The translations under genes and the position numbers were made by a program. Of a DNA stretch of 64,000 nt, positions 45,510 through 55,776 are shown piece after piece. The notes under the pieces are model-generated. The model made no database searches. It was not told the DNA's origin and was given only the letters and a program-made list of their open reading frames with translations. The stretch comes from Phaeodactylibacter xiamenensis (lineage in GTDB: Bacteria > Bacteroidota > Bacteroidia > Chitinophagales > Saprospiraceae). The stretch covers positions 62,001 to 126,000 of the forward strand of contig NZ_JPOS01000081.1 of the NCBI RefSeq assembly GCF_000759025.1, written 5' to 3'. Each line of letters starts with the position of its first letter. Within the stretch, counting starts at the first letter, position 1.

Positions 45510-48500
45510 ATGAAAAGCTTTACACTCCCATTGCTATGCCTGATGCTAGTCTTCAGTGCAGGAGCAGTACACGCTAGAGGGGACGCTGCTCCCGGGGCCA
45601 ACCCCGGGGCGGAATCCCTCTCCAAATTTATTCCTGAAGATGACGTGAAAGTACAAGGTGTGGTCACCGACGATGCCGGTGAGCCCCTTATCGGCGTAAA
45701 CGTCCTTGAAAAAGGCAATCCGACCAATGGTACCATCACAGATGTGGATGGCGCCTTCCAGCTTACCGTTGCCGACGATAATGCCACCTTAGTATTCACC
45801 TACATTGGTTACCAGAAAAAAGAAATGCCCCTGAATGGGTAAACCAATGTCAGTGTAACCCTCAAGACAAGCGCTTCCGTATTGGATGAGGTGGTTGTGG
45901 TGGGTTATGGTACGCAGGTCAAGCGGGACATGCTTGGTGCGGTATCCTCTATTGAAGGCAAAGAGCTTACCGCTTTCAGTGCGACTTCCATGGACCAATC
46001 CTTACAAGGACTTGCAGCCGGTGTTCAGGTAACCGGTAGCTCTGGTGTGCCAGGTGCGCCTACCCGTGTACTGATTCGGGGTACCAACTCCCTGTTTTCA
46101 GGTACGGAACCCTTGTGGATTATCGATGGTATGATCCTAAGTGGTCAGGGTGGTGGCGAAATCGGTGGCTTCGGTCGGAACGCTGGTGGTGCAGTAGGAC
46201 TGAACCCCCTTGCTACAATTAACCCTAACGATATTGAGTCTGTTGAAGTCCTTAAGGATGCAGCTGCGACAGCGGTTTACGGTTCTCGTGGTGCAAACGG
46301 CGTAATCATCGTTACGACCAAATCGGGTAAGGGTGGAAAAGGGACACTAGACCTGAATGTGAACTACGGTATTTCTGACGTGGTACGCGGACCCAATGAA
46401 ATAGGTTTCGTGGATGGTCCTACCTGGCTGGCGCTAGCTGATGAATCCCGTTTGAATGCAGGTCTTGCCGAATTCGATCCAAACGAAGTTCTGGTTTCAG
46501 GCCGTGATCCTAATGCCGTTCTAACGCGTGATCAGCTCGCCGATGTCAACTACTTTGACGAAGTGCTTCGGCAGGGTTCTTCAACAGATATAAACCTTTC
46601 TTCTTCACGGGCTACCGAAAATCTGAATTACTATATTTCTGGTAACTACCGTAGAGATGAAAGTATATTGGTAGGAGATTTGATGGAGCGGATGTCATTG
46701 CGTTCCAACTTTGATTTCAAGCCCCTAGAAAACCTCAGCATAGGCACCCGTCTACAGCTCAGCTATGTAAATCGGGAACGGGCAGCAAACGGTGGTGCTC
46801 CGGGTGGAAATGCCAACGTCGGCAATGGAGGTTATAACTTTGCTAATACTGGAATTATTCCAATTCTTCCTTTATTCCATCCGACAGTAACGGGTCGTAA
46901 CGGTAACCCGATCTTGTTTGATCCGCTTTCCGGACGTAATGTACTGGCTAACCTTGACCGGGCAAACTACATCAATGATCAAGATACTTATCGTGCTATT
47001 GCCGGTGTGAACCTGCAATACAATATCCCATTTGTTCAGGGGTTGTCTATCCGGTCAGAACTGGCAGCAGATTTTCTACATGCTAGTAACATCGAATGGG
47101 CCAATACAGTCATCCGCGAGGATAGTAAGTATGGATTTGACAATGCTCAGACGTTCCAGCGAATCAACTATAAGTTATGATCGTCAATTCGGTCGCCTAC
47201 ACGCTATCAACCTTACGGCTGGTACGGAATCTACTTCAGAAGGGTAGCGCCGCCGTAATATCGAGGCGCAGCAGCTTTTCGGAACGCAGCAGGAGTTGAA
47301 TCAGCCAGGCGATGTACAGCGTGTTACTGCAGGCTTCGGCGGAGAACAGTACTTCCGTGGCTACTTTGGCCGGCTGAACTATAAGTTCATGGATCGCTAT
47401 ATGATTGGGGCAAGCTATCGCTACGACGGCTCCTCCATCTTTACGGAAGACTTCCGCTGGGGTAACTTCCTGGCCCTTTCTGCAGGCTGGGTGGTCTCTG
47501 ACGAGCCCTTCCTGGTTAATAATGAAGTCATCAACTTCCTGAAGTTCCGCGGTAGCTTTGGTCAGACGGGCAACTCTGCCATTAATCCGCAAGCTACCGC
47601 TACAACTTATGCACAATGGGGCCGTTACGGTGATACTGGTGCGGGTGACCTGCTCAGCACAATCGCTAATACAGCCGTAACTTGGGAAACCACAGATGCT
47701 TATGATGTAGGCGCTGACTTTGAGCTCTTCGAAGGGCGGATAAGCGGTACGGTAAGTTACTACGTGCAGGACGTACGTGATATGCTCTTCCAGGTTCCAA
47801 TCCCTCAATCATCCGGTATTTTCAATAGTAATCCTACTATATGGGACAACGTAGGTGATATGCAAAACCGAGGCTGGGAAGTGGAGCTGAACACCGTAAA
47901 TATTGACCGCGGTAATTTCCAGTGGAGAATGGGCATCAACTTCGCTACGAATGAAAATCAGGTGACCCGCCTGGCCGGGGAAGATGCAGAGATAGTTAAT
48001 GTTAACAACAACGGTCTAGTTACCCGCGAGGGCGATCAGGTCGGATTTTTCCGTTTAGCCCGTTATGCTGGTATACATCCCGAAGGAGGCTATGAGCTGA
48101 TTGAGGAAATGGACCTGGAGTTATTTGCAGAAACAGGTGAGCGTGTAGCAACTGGCAACTTAATCCCTGCCACCCGTGCCAATCTTTCTACTCACTTATT
48201 TGATAATACCGATAGAGGTAGTTTGCCGACCTTCTTTGGTGGTTTTAACAACAGCTTCACCTACAAGAATTTCAGTTTGAGCGCTTTGATCAGCTTCTCC
48301 GGTGGCAACTACATTTATGATGTAGCCCGGGAGAACTCCGTCTATGTGAATAGTGCTAAGCCTTACCGCGAAGAAATTGTAGGTAACTACTGGCAGAATC
48401 CCGGTGATGATGCTGAGTTCCCGGCACTAAGCTGGAATCAGCGCTACGATGTGATTAACGAAGATGGAACGATTGAAGAAAACGTACGTTTTGATCCACA

Positions 48501-48720
48501 ACGTTCCGGTCATGCGCATGATAAGTACTTACAGAAAGGGGACTTTATCCGTATGCGAGCGCTGTCCTTTTTCTACAACCTGCCACGTGGTGTAGCAGAT
48601 TCTTTGCGTATGCAGAACATTCGCCTTGGATTTACAGTTAACAACCTGTTCACTATTACCGGATACGAAGGCTATGACCCCGAGGTAGTTAATCTGGGTG
48701 ATGGCCTTGGTGGCTCCAGT
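45510..48720 (+). pseudogene. susC: susC remnant (TonB-dependent transporter) with stops and frameshift
   Basis: A SusC-type transporter can be followed from a signal peptide (ending VHARG), through the regulatory-like domain (VQGVVTDDAGEPLIGVNVLE), signature DEVVVVGYGTQVKRDMLGAV, plug (GSRGANGVIIVTTKSGKG) and barrel to GYEGYDPEVVNLGDGL. It is interrupted by TAA at 45840-45842 (expected Gln before TNVSV), a frame change near 47165-47180 (FQRINYKL in one frame continues as ISYDRQFGRLHAINL in another) and TAG at 47245-47247. The C-terminal strand is missing: the reading frame runs straight into SusD-like sequence. As written it cannot make a working transporter. Confidence 0.88.
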
Positions 48721-49215
48721 AACTGGAAGCACCCGCGCCGCTTCGCCTGGTACAATGCAAACCGTGAGCGTACAACTGGATTGGAGGACAACGGTGGTAG
48801 ATTTATAGTTTGCAGTGATGCCTTCCTGGAAGCCGCAGGCTGGCAAAACCCTGATGGTACAGAAAGTGCAGATGCCGCCAATGATTTACGGTATCAGCAG
48901 TTGTTCATAAGGGTTCCAGCGGGTGAAGATCCTCGTGGTCAGTTCTCAACTACCCGTGACTATGTCTGGAATGATAAGTATTACAGAGCGGGCGACCGTG
49001 AGACTAACCTGCCTGTACTCCGCCTCGCAGATATCGTGTTGCTCCGTGCGTTCCTGCGTGCGGATTCAGGCGACAACGGTGGTGCACGCGCTGACCTGAA
49101 TATGGTTCGCAACCGCGCTGGTACGGAATGTGTACTGCAATTTCGCACTAACGTATTCCACCCACGGCTATTCTGGGTAGACTTGACTGTCTCGGCGTAC
49201 GAGCCTTATTCTTGA
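48720..49215 (+). pseudogene. susD: susD remnant fused in frame to the susC remnant
   Basis: From about 48720 the frame reads RRFAWYNANRERTTG, VWNDKYYRAGDRETNLPVLR and ADIVLLRAFLRADSGDNGGA, which is the late part of a SusD protein (compare the C-terminal region of the SusD at 3155-4627). The SusD start, signal, N-terminal signature and TPR region are absent, as is the expected ERRLEL...GHR segment after NMVRNRAG. The last 30 residues match nothing I recognise. A deletion of roughly 1 kb or more joining susC to susD is the simplest explanation. The exact junction cannot be fixed by eye. Confidence 0.75.
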
Positions 49216-49425
49216 AGGATTTTCATAAGAACTTCCTCCTTATTATTTAGAGCCACCAAATAAAAACCATTGCCTATGTTCTCCACCGCCAACCTCCGCG
49301 CCTTAGAAGGCTTTCTCAATAACACCAGACATTTTTCAATAAAGATTGATTTTTTCAGCCTCCGCACGCCCCCTGCCCCCCTAAAGGCGGGAACCTCAGC
49401 ACGCAAAAACCAATCCCTTTCACTC

Positions 49426-52400
49426 ATGAAATCCTGTTTGTCTGGTGGTTTGGGCTTCCTCATTACCCTGCTCCTGCTTTCCGGATGTGAAAACGCTGAG
49501 CCTTCAGAGGCCGGAGAGCAAGCTGCTACCGACGACACTACCGAATTCGTCTCCCTGACCTCAGACCAAACCGGCATCGACTTCGCTAACAACCTGCCGG
49601 AAGATGCCTACCGCAACATCATGCGCTATCAGTACTTCTACAACGGGGGTGGCGTTGCCATCGGCGATGTGAACGGGGACGGGCTGCCGGATGTGTGCTT
49701 TTCTTCCAATACCGGAGCGCCCCGCCTTTACCTCAATCAGGGAGAGCTGAAATTCCGCGAAGCCAAAAACGCCGGGCTCGACCTGCCTGCCAAAGCCACC
49801 TGGAATACCGGCCTTAGCATGGTGGATGTCAACGGAGACGACCACCTAGATATTTACCTCTGCCGATCGGGCAACCTACAGCTGGCCAATCGCATGAACC
49901 TACTCTACATCAACAAGGGGGACGGTACCTTCAAGGAGCGGGCTGCCCTGTTTGGGCTGAACGACCCGGGCTACTCCGTGCAGGCCAACTTCTTTGATTA
50001 CGATAAGGATGGTGATCTCGATATGTACCTCGCCAACCACGGCATCAACTTTTACGGGCGCGACCCACAGGGCAAGGTTTCCAATGCCCCTGATCAGTAC
50101 TCGGGCGATAAGCTTTACCGCAACGACGGCGACCGCTTTACCAACGTCACCAAAGAAGCCGGTATTTTGGAGCAGGCATACAGTTATGGGCTGGGTGTTG
50201 GCATCGGTGACCTGAATCAGGATGGCTGGGACGATATTTACGTGTCCAATGACTTCTTTGAGCACGATTACCTGTACTGGAATCAGGGCGATGGCACTTT
50301 CCGGGAAAGTATAAAGACTGCTGCCCGTCAGACTTCCTACTTCGGCATGGGCAATACGAATACCGATTTGAATAACGACCAACTGCTAGATATCATGGTG
50401 GTGGATATGACTGCTGAGGACCACTACCGCCGCCACGCCAACCTCGCCGGGCTGAGCTACGAAAAGTTCTGGGACTTCGTGGACAAGGGCTATCACTACC
50501 AGTACATGTTCAACAGCCTGAATATCAACAATGGCAATGCCACTTTCAGCAATCAGGCGCAGCTGGCGGGCATCGCTCAGACCGACTGGAGCTGGGCACC
50601 GCTGGCAGCCGATTTCAATAACGATGGTCTGACCGACCTCTACATCACCAACGGGCTGCGCAAGGATGTCCTCAATCTGGATTTCATCAACAATATCGAC
50701 AAGCGCTTCGCCAAATACATCGGTGCCAACGGGCAACTCCCGGAAGACCGCTTCGTGGAAATGCTGCAGACCATGCCTTCCGAAAAAGTGGGCAACTTCT
50801 TCTACCGAAACGAGGGCGATTTGCAATTTACAGATGTCCGGGAGCAGTGGGGCGCAAACACCCCTTCCTTCTCTACCGGGGCCGCTTATGTCGACCTCGA
50901 TCAGGACGGCGATCTTGATCTTGTCGTCAACAACATCGACGCCCCCGCTTTTGTCTTCGAAAACCAAAAGACCGAAGGCCCCTTCCTGCGCATTGAACTG
51001 CAGGGGCAGGGCAGGAATAAATTTGGCTGGGGCGCCAAAGTCCGGGTTACTTCCGGTGAGGCCACGCAATTGCAGCAGCAGTATCCCATCTGCGGGTATC
51101 AGTCTTCCGTGGAGCCGGTATTGCACTTTGGGTTGCCCGCTGATGCCCCGGTAAGGGTAGAGGTGGAATGGGCCGATGGGAAAGTCATCATTTTAGAAAA
51201 TGTACAACCCAATCAAACCCTGCAAATCGATCAAAAATCAGCAGGAACCGCATCTCCAGCTCCCGCACCACCGGCTACAGCTTTTGAACCCGGACCCGAC
51301 CTCAACCAAAAACACACCGAAAACGATTTCAACGACTTCAAACGGGAATTTCTCCTGCCCCACAAAATGTCCGCCCTTGGGCCCAACCTCGCCGTTACTG
51401 ATGTCAATGGCGATGGGCTGCACGACTATTTCCTGGGCGGTGCCAAGGGGCTGCCCGCTTCTCTCCATCTGCAAAAACCAGATGGTACTTTCCAGCAGGT
51501 ACGCAACCCCTGGCTCGACGAGCGCCTGCACGAGGACGGTGGCGCTGCCTTTTTTGACGCAGACGGGGATCAGGATATGGACCTCTACGTTGCCTCCGGT
51601 GGCAATGAATACGAGATCGGCTCCAAATACTATCAGGACCGGTTATACCTGAATGACGGAGAGGGCGCATTCACGCGCGCTGCTGATGCACTACCTGATC
51701 TTCGCAGCAGCAATGGCCCGGTCGCCGCTGCGGACTACGATGGCGATGGCGATGTCGATTTATTTGTAGGTGGACGGCAAACGCCCGGTGCCTATCCAAC
51801 CGGCACTCAGAGCTACCTCCTGCAAAACGATGGTCAGGGGCGCTTTACAGATGTTACCCCACAACTCGCTCCGGAAGGATTGACCGGCATGGTGACCGAT
51901 GCCCTGTGGACCGACTTCAACGGCGATGAGCAACCTGATCTCATCGTAGTCGGAGCCTGGATGACGCCCCGTTTTTTCAGCCAATCCGATGGTGCTTTCA
52001 AAGAGGTGATCGCTTCCACCGGGCTGGAGAATATCAGCGGCTGGTACTTTAGTTTGGATGGTGCCGACTTTGATGGGGATGGCGATACCGACTATGTCTT
52101 GGGCAACCTCGGGCTCAACCACCGCTTCAAAGCCACGCCTGAAGCCCCCTTTGCCATCTACGCTGCTGATTTTGATGAGAATGGCACCTTGGACATGGTT
52201 CCAACCTACTATTACGAAGGTAAAGAATACCCCCTCTACGGGCGGAGCGTGATGCAGGATCAGCTGGTCAGCGTGAAAAAAGCCTATCCATCCTATACCG
52301 ACTACGCCCGTGCCACGGTGCAGGACATCTTCACGGCCCCGGCATTGGCGAAAGCCCAAAAAGCAGAAGCCCAAACCTTTGCCAGCCTTTACCTCGAAAA

Positions 52401-52755
52401 CAAAGGCAACGGGCAGTTTGAAGCCCGCCCTTTGCCCCGCCCCGCACAGGTGAGCCCGATAATGGATATGGCTATAGACGATTACAATGGGGATGGTTCG
52501 ATGGACATAATCATAGCAGGCAACCTGTACGGCTTTGAGTACCGGACCGCTCGCGCCGATGCCGGCAACGGTTTGCTGATGCTGGGGGACGGGCAGGGGC
52601 ATTTTGAGTCACAGTCTATATCCGAAAGCGGCATTTTCCTGCCCGGCGATGTCAAAGCACTGGCTCCTTTGCAGTATCAGGGCAAAACAGGCTTGCTGAT
52701 TGGTCAAAGCGATGGGCCTGTAGCGTTGCTGCTGCTCAAAAAAGCTTTGCAGTAA
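49426..52755 (+). CDS. FG-GAP/VCBS-repeat and ASPIC/UnbV lipoprotein
   Basis: This 1109-residue lipoprotein (lipobox LLSGC) lies in the PUL behind the susCD remnant. Seven FG-GAP/VCBS repeats (DVNGDGLPDV, DYDKDGDLDM, DLNQDGWDDI and others) are followed by an ASPIC/UnbV domain (NKFGWGAKVRV, VEVEWADGKVIIL) and seven more FG-GAP repeats. Two seven-blade propellers flanking ASPIC is the natural reading. The calcium-loop aspartates are intact. Such proteins often follow SusC/SusD pairs in Bacteroidota and are thought to bind glycans, but the function is not established. I chose the ATG at 49426 because it starts the signal; in-frame codons upstream (TTG at 49270) precede low-complexity, non-protein-like sequence. 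It is undamaged, unlike its neighbours. Confidence 0.87.
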   Translation: MKSCLSGGLGFLITLLLLSGCENAEPSEAGEQAATDDTTEFVSLTSDQTGIDFANNLPEDAYRNIMRYQYFYNGGGVAIGDVNGDGLPDVCFSSNTGAPRLYLNQGELKFREAKNAGLDLPAKATWNTGLSMVDVNGDDHLDIYLCRSGNLQLANRMNLLYINKGDGTFKERAALFGLNDPGYSVQANFFDYDKDGDLDMYLANHGINFYGRDPQGKVSNAPDQYSGDKLYRNDGDRFTNVTKEAGILEQAYSYGLGVGIGDLNQDGWDDIYVSNDFFEHDYLYWNQGDGTFRESIKTAARQTSYFGMGNTNTDLNNDQLLDIMVVDMTAEDHYRRHANLAGLSYEKFWDFVDKGYHYQYMFNSLNINNGNATFSNQAQLAGIAQTDWSWAPLAADFNNDGLTDLYITNGLRKDVLNLDFINNIDKRFAKYIGANGQLPEDRFVEMLQTMPSEKVGNFFYRNEGDLQFTDVREQWGANTPSFSTGAAYVDLDQDGDLDLVVNNIDAPAFVFENQKTEGPFLRIELQGQGRNKFGWGAKVRVTSGEATQLQQQYPICGYQSSVEPVLHFGLPADAPVRVEVEWADGKVIILENVQPNQTLQIDQKSAGTASPAPAPPATAFEPGPDLNQKHTENDFNDFKREFLLPHKMSALGPNLAVTDVNGDGLHDYFLGGAKGLPASLHLQKPDGTFQQVRNPWLDERLHEDGGAAFFDADGDQDMDLYVASGGNEYEIGSKYYQDRLYLNDGEGAFTRAADALPDLRSSNGPVAAADYDGDGDVDLFVGGRQTPGAYPTGTQSYLLQNDGQGRFTDVTPQLAPEGLTGMVTDALWTDFNGDEQPDLIVVGAWMTPRFFSQSDGAFKEVIASTGLENISGWYFSLDGADFDGDGDTDYVLGNLGLNHRFKATPEAPFAIYAADFDENGTLDMVPTYYYEGKEYPLYGRSVMQDQLVSVKKAYPSYTDYARATVQDIFTAPALAKAQKAEAQTFASLYLENKGNGQFEARPLPRPAQVSPIMDMAIDDYNGDGSMDIIIAGNLYGFEYRTARADAGNGLLMLGDGQGHFESQSISESGIFLPGDVKALAPLQYQGKTGLLIGQSDGPVALLLLKKALQ

Positions 52756-52780
52756 CCACCTAACCTTTCAAAACGAAGCA

Positions 52781-53911
52781 ATGGAAAGAAGATCATTCCT
52801 GGAAAAAATAGCCGCCTCCGGATTGGGAGCGATGGCGCTTCCCGCCTGGATGCATGGGCAATCGAACAGCACTTTGCCCTTTTCAACCGCTGATCCGGAA
52901 GTACAACCCACCGCCGCACAGCAGGCTTGGATGGACATGGGCTTCGGGCTATTCATCCACTTCGGCATCAATACCTACTACGACACGGAGTGGAGCGACG
53001 GCACCCTGGACCAGGTGAAGTTCAATCCCACCAAGCTGGATACCGATCAGTGGTGTGCCACGGCTAAGGCAGCGGGCATGAAATACGTCGTGCTCATCAC
53101 CAAGCACCACGATGGCTTCTGTCTTTGGCCCACGAAGCAAACAAAGTATTCCGTCAGCGCAACGCCCTGGAAAGGCGACCTGGTGGCAGAAGTTGTCAAT
53201 TCCGCCGAAAAACACGGGCTGAAGGTCGGCTTTTACTACTCCCTTTGGGACCGGCACGAAAAGAGCCACGATACAGACGAGTGGGCCTACATCGACTTCA
53301 TGAAGCGGCAGTTGGAAGAACTACTGACCGGCTACGGGCCCATCGTGGAAATGTGGTTTGACGGCTTTTGGAAAAAACAGCAGACCGGCTGGTCAAAGAA
53401 AAATAAGGAACTGGAAGGCGAGGCCGAAAAGGAAGCCTTCAACGCCGCCCGCAATCAAAAATTCATTGAGGCCTGGCGCATGGAAGGTGCCTACCGCTGG
53501 CAGATGGACCATGTCTATCAGTTCATCAAAAGCCTGCAGCCGGATTGCCTGGTCATGAATAATTCCACCACCGCTTATCCCGGTGTGCCCCTGCATCCGG
53601 TTGATATCCGCAGCGGCGAGAAGTACACCGAAGTGGCGGATGACCAGAAAGTCTGGAACTGGCTGGGCAAAGACCGTTACCTGCCGCTTCAGATTGAGAC
53701 CACGATGTCTACCAAAGGCGACAAAAAATTCCCTTCCGGCAACTGGTTCTGGCACGATTGGGACAAATCCGTCCTGGAAAAGGAGAAAATCCTGCACTAC
53801 CTGAGCGTGGCCCAAAAGATGAAAGCCAACCTGCCGCTCAACGTAGGCCCAAGTGATCAGGGGCTGCTGCGGGAGGTGGATGAGCAGACGCTGAAAGGAT
53901 TACGAAGCTAA
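52781..53911 (+). CDS. GH29 alpha-L-fucosidase with Tat-like signal
   Basis: This retaining alpha-fucosidase has 376 residues. It carries a Tat-like signal (ERRSFLEKIAASGLGAMALP). GH29 hallmarks are FGLFIHFG (54-62), KHHDGFCLW (108-116) and the nucleophile Asp194 in EMWFDGFW. NVGPSDQG near the end is also typical. A short catalytic-domain-only length suggests no extra binding module. It starts 25 bases after the FG-GAP gene and is followed by an FAD oxidoreductase ten bases later. With GH42 in the same run, the second PUL probably targeted a fucose- and galactose-containing glycan. The open reading frame is intact. Confidence 0.94.
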   Translation: MERRSFLEKIAASGLGAMALPAWMHGQSNSTLPFSTADPEVQPTAAQQAWMDMGFGLFIHFGINTYYDTEWSDGTLDQVKFNPTKLDTDQWCATAKAAGMKYVVLITKHHDGFCLWPTKQTKYSVSATPWKGDLVAEVVNSAEKHGLKVGFYYSLWDRHEKSHDTDEWAYIDFMKRQLEELLTGYGPIVEMWFDGFWKKQQTGWSKKNKELEGEAEKEAFNAARNQKFIEAWRMEGAYRWQMDHVYQFIKSLQPDCLVMNNSTTAYPGVPLHPVDIRSGEKYTEVADDQKVWNWLGKDRYLPLQIETTMSTKGDKKFPSGNWFWHDWDKSVLEKEKILHYLSVAQKMKANLPLNVGPSDQGLLREVDEQTLKGLRS

Positions 53912-53921
53912 AAACCGAGTG

Positions 53922-55770
53922 ATGAAAAACGTTTGCCAATACTGGATATTTGCATTGTTGTTATGTAGCAGCGTGTTTCAGAGCACCGCACAGGAAGGCA
54001 TTCTGCTGGAAGCCGAAAGCTTTCTGTACCCCGGTGGCTGGGTGGTCGACCCCCAGTTCGTGCAGCAAATGGGTTCACCCTACCTGATGGCGCACGGCAT
54101 GGGGCAGCCGGTGGACCCGGCAAAAACTGCAGTTAAAATCGATAAAGCAGGGACTTATAATGTCTGGGCAGGTACCAAAAATTGGGCGCCTGGCAATTGG
54201 GCACCACCCGGTCAATTCCTTCTAAAAGTAAACGGCGAGGCTCTGCCTGACACACTGGGGAGAAACCCCGGCTGGGGCTGGGCGTACGCTGGCAAAGCCA
54301 AACTTCAAGCCGGGACTGCCAACCTTGAGCTGGTCGACCTGACCGGCTTCAACGGTCGCTGCGATGCCATATTCCTGAGCCAGGGAGAGGTGCCGCCGCC
54401 CGACTACGGCAAAAAGCTAGCCGAATGGCGCCGCCAAATGCATCAGGAACCTTTGGCTCCGGAAAGGGAGAAATCCTATGACCTGGTGGTAACCGGTGGG
54501 GGCATTGCGGGTTGTGCGGCTGCCATTGGCGCAGCCGAGCAAGGTTTAAAAGTTGCCCTGATTCACGATCGCCCCGTGTTGGGTGGAAATGCCAGCAGCG
54601 AAATCCGGGTGCACACCCTCGGGATTTACGGAAAATTCGAACGCATACTTCGCCTGCTGGATACCGAGCACTACCCGAATGGCTCTGCGGAAGCCAAAAA
54701 AGATCAGGAGAAGCGGGACAAAAACGTCAAAGCCTATAAAAATATCGACCTCTTTCTCAACTGGCGTGCCTATGATGCCGTATCCGAAGACAGCACCATT
54801 CAGTACGTGGACGCCCGGCATACTGCAACGAATGAAAGAATGCGATTCGGTGCCCCCTTATTTGTCGATGCCACGGGCGATGGCTGGATTGGCTACTGGG
54901 CGGGGGCGGAGTATTCCTACGGACGGGAAAGCGTCAACAAATACGGTGAAGAATGGGACGAGTGGGGCGAACTGTGGAGCCCGGAAGAAGCTGACAATTT
55001 TGTCATGGGCTCTTCCATACTCTGGCAAACCCATCAGGGAGAGGAGGCGACCGACTTCCCCCAACAGCCCTGGGCTGTTGCCGTTGCACGGGAACACAAG
55101 GCTACAGCCGGGGAGTGGTACTGGGAATTCTCCCGCAATGACTTGCACCAAATCGAAGATGGAGAAGAAATCCGCGATCACCTGCTGAAAGCCATTTACG
55201 GTTCCTTTGCCAATGCCAAGGCACTCCCGGAAAACAGCCACTATCAGCTGACCTGGGTGTCCTATCTGCTGGGGAAACGGGAATCCCGCCGGTTGCTGGG
55301 CGATCATATTTTCACTTTTCAGGATGTGGTCAATAATACCCCCTTCCCAGACTCCGTGGTAATGGAAGACCGGGCCGTAGACGTCCATTATCAGCGTAAC
55401 CTGAGGGACGAAGAGAAGCCGGATTTTCTATCCGAAGCTCTTTTTTACCGGACCGACCGGTACTACATTCCCTACCGGAGTTTGTACTCCAGAAATATAG
55501 ACAACCTGTTTATGGCTGGCCGCTGCTTTAGCTGTTCTCACATTGGGCTGGGCAGTCCCCGTGTTATGCGGACCACCGGGCAAATGGGCGCGGCTGTTGC
55601 CCCAGTATCATTTGATGACCCAAAATCAGCTAAAGGCCTATTTGTCTTTCTGGGAAGACCGGAAACTGCCGGCGGATGTCCGGAATCAATTGACCGAAGC
55701 GAGCCACAATCCAAATTACCCCTACGCCTATCTCATCGAACGATTTTTAGAAGCTCAGAAGACGCCTTAA
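53922..55770 (+). pseudogene. FAD-dependent oxidoreductase, frameshifted near its 3' end
   Basis: After a signal peptide (to about residue 22) comes a beta-rich golvesin-like domain (about 25-150, AGTYNVWAGTKNW, then FNGRCDAIFLSQ). An FAD Rossmann domain begins YDLVVTGGGIAGCAAAIGAA (near 185) and continues to NLFMAGRCFSCSHIGLGSPR, the usual FAD C-terminal motif. After MRTTGQMGAAV (about 55600) the frame changes: sensible protein continues in another frame as YHLMTQNQLKAYLSFWEDR and stops at 55770, seven bases before the next start. The original frame runs on to 55877 through implausible sequence and overlaps the next gene. A small deletion with loss of the FAD-closing segment is likely. The first 560 residues look intact, so residual function is not excluded. 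Confidence 0.75.
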
Positions 55771-55776
55771 ACAATT

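Noticed and set aside
45868-45877. CAAGCGCTTC inside the susC remnant and CAAGCGCTTT at 31507 in GH3 as further LacI operators
   Set aside because: Both are single-mismatch matches within coding sequence at positions explained by codons; no palindrome extension as in O1-O3.
49270-49425. N-terminal extension of the FG-GAP lipoprotein from a TTG codon
   Set aside because: The extension contains low-complexity sequence from a run of C-rich intergenic DNA, and the lipoprotein signal begins at 49426.
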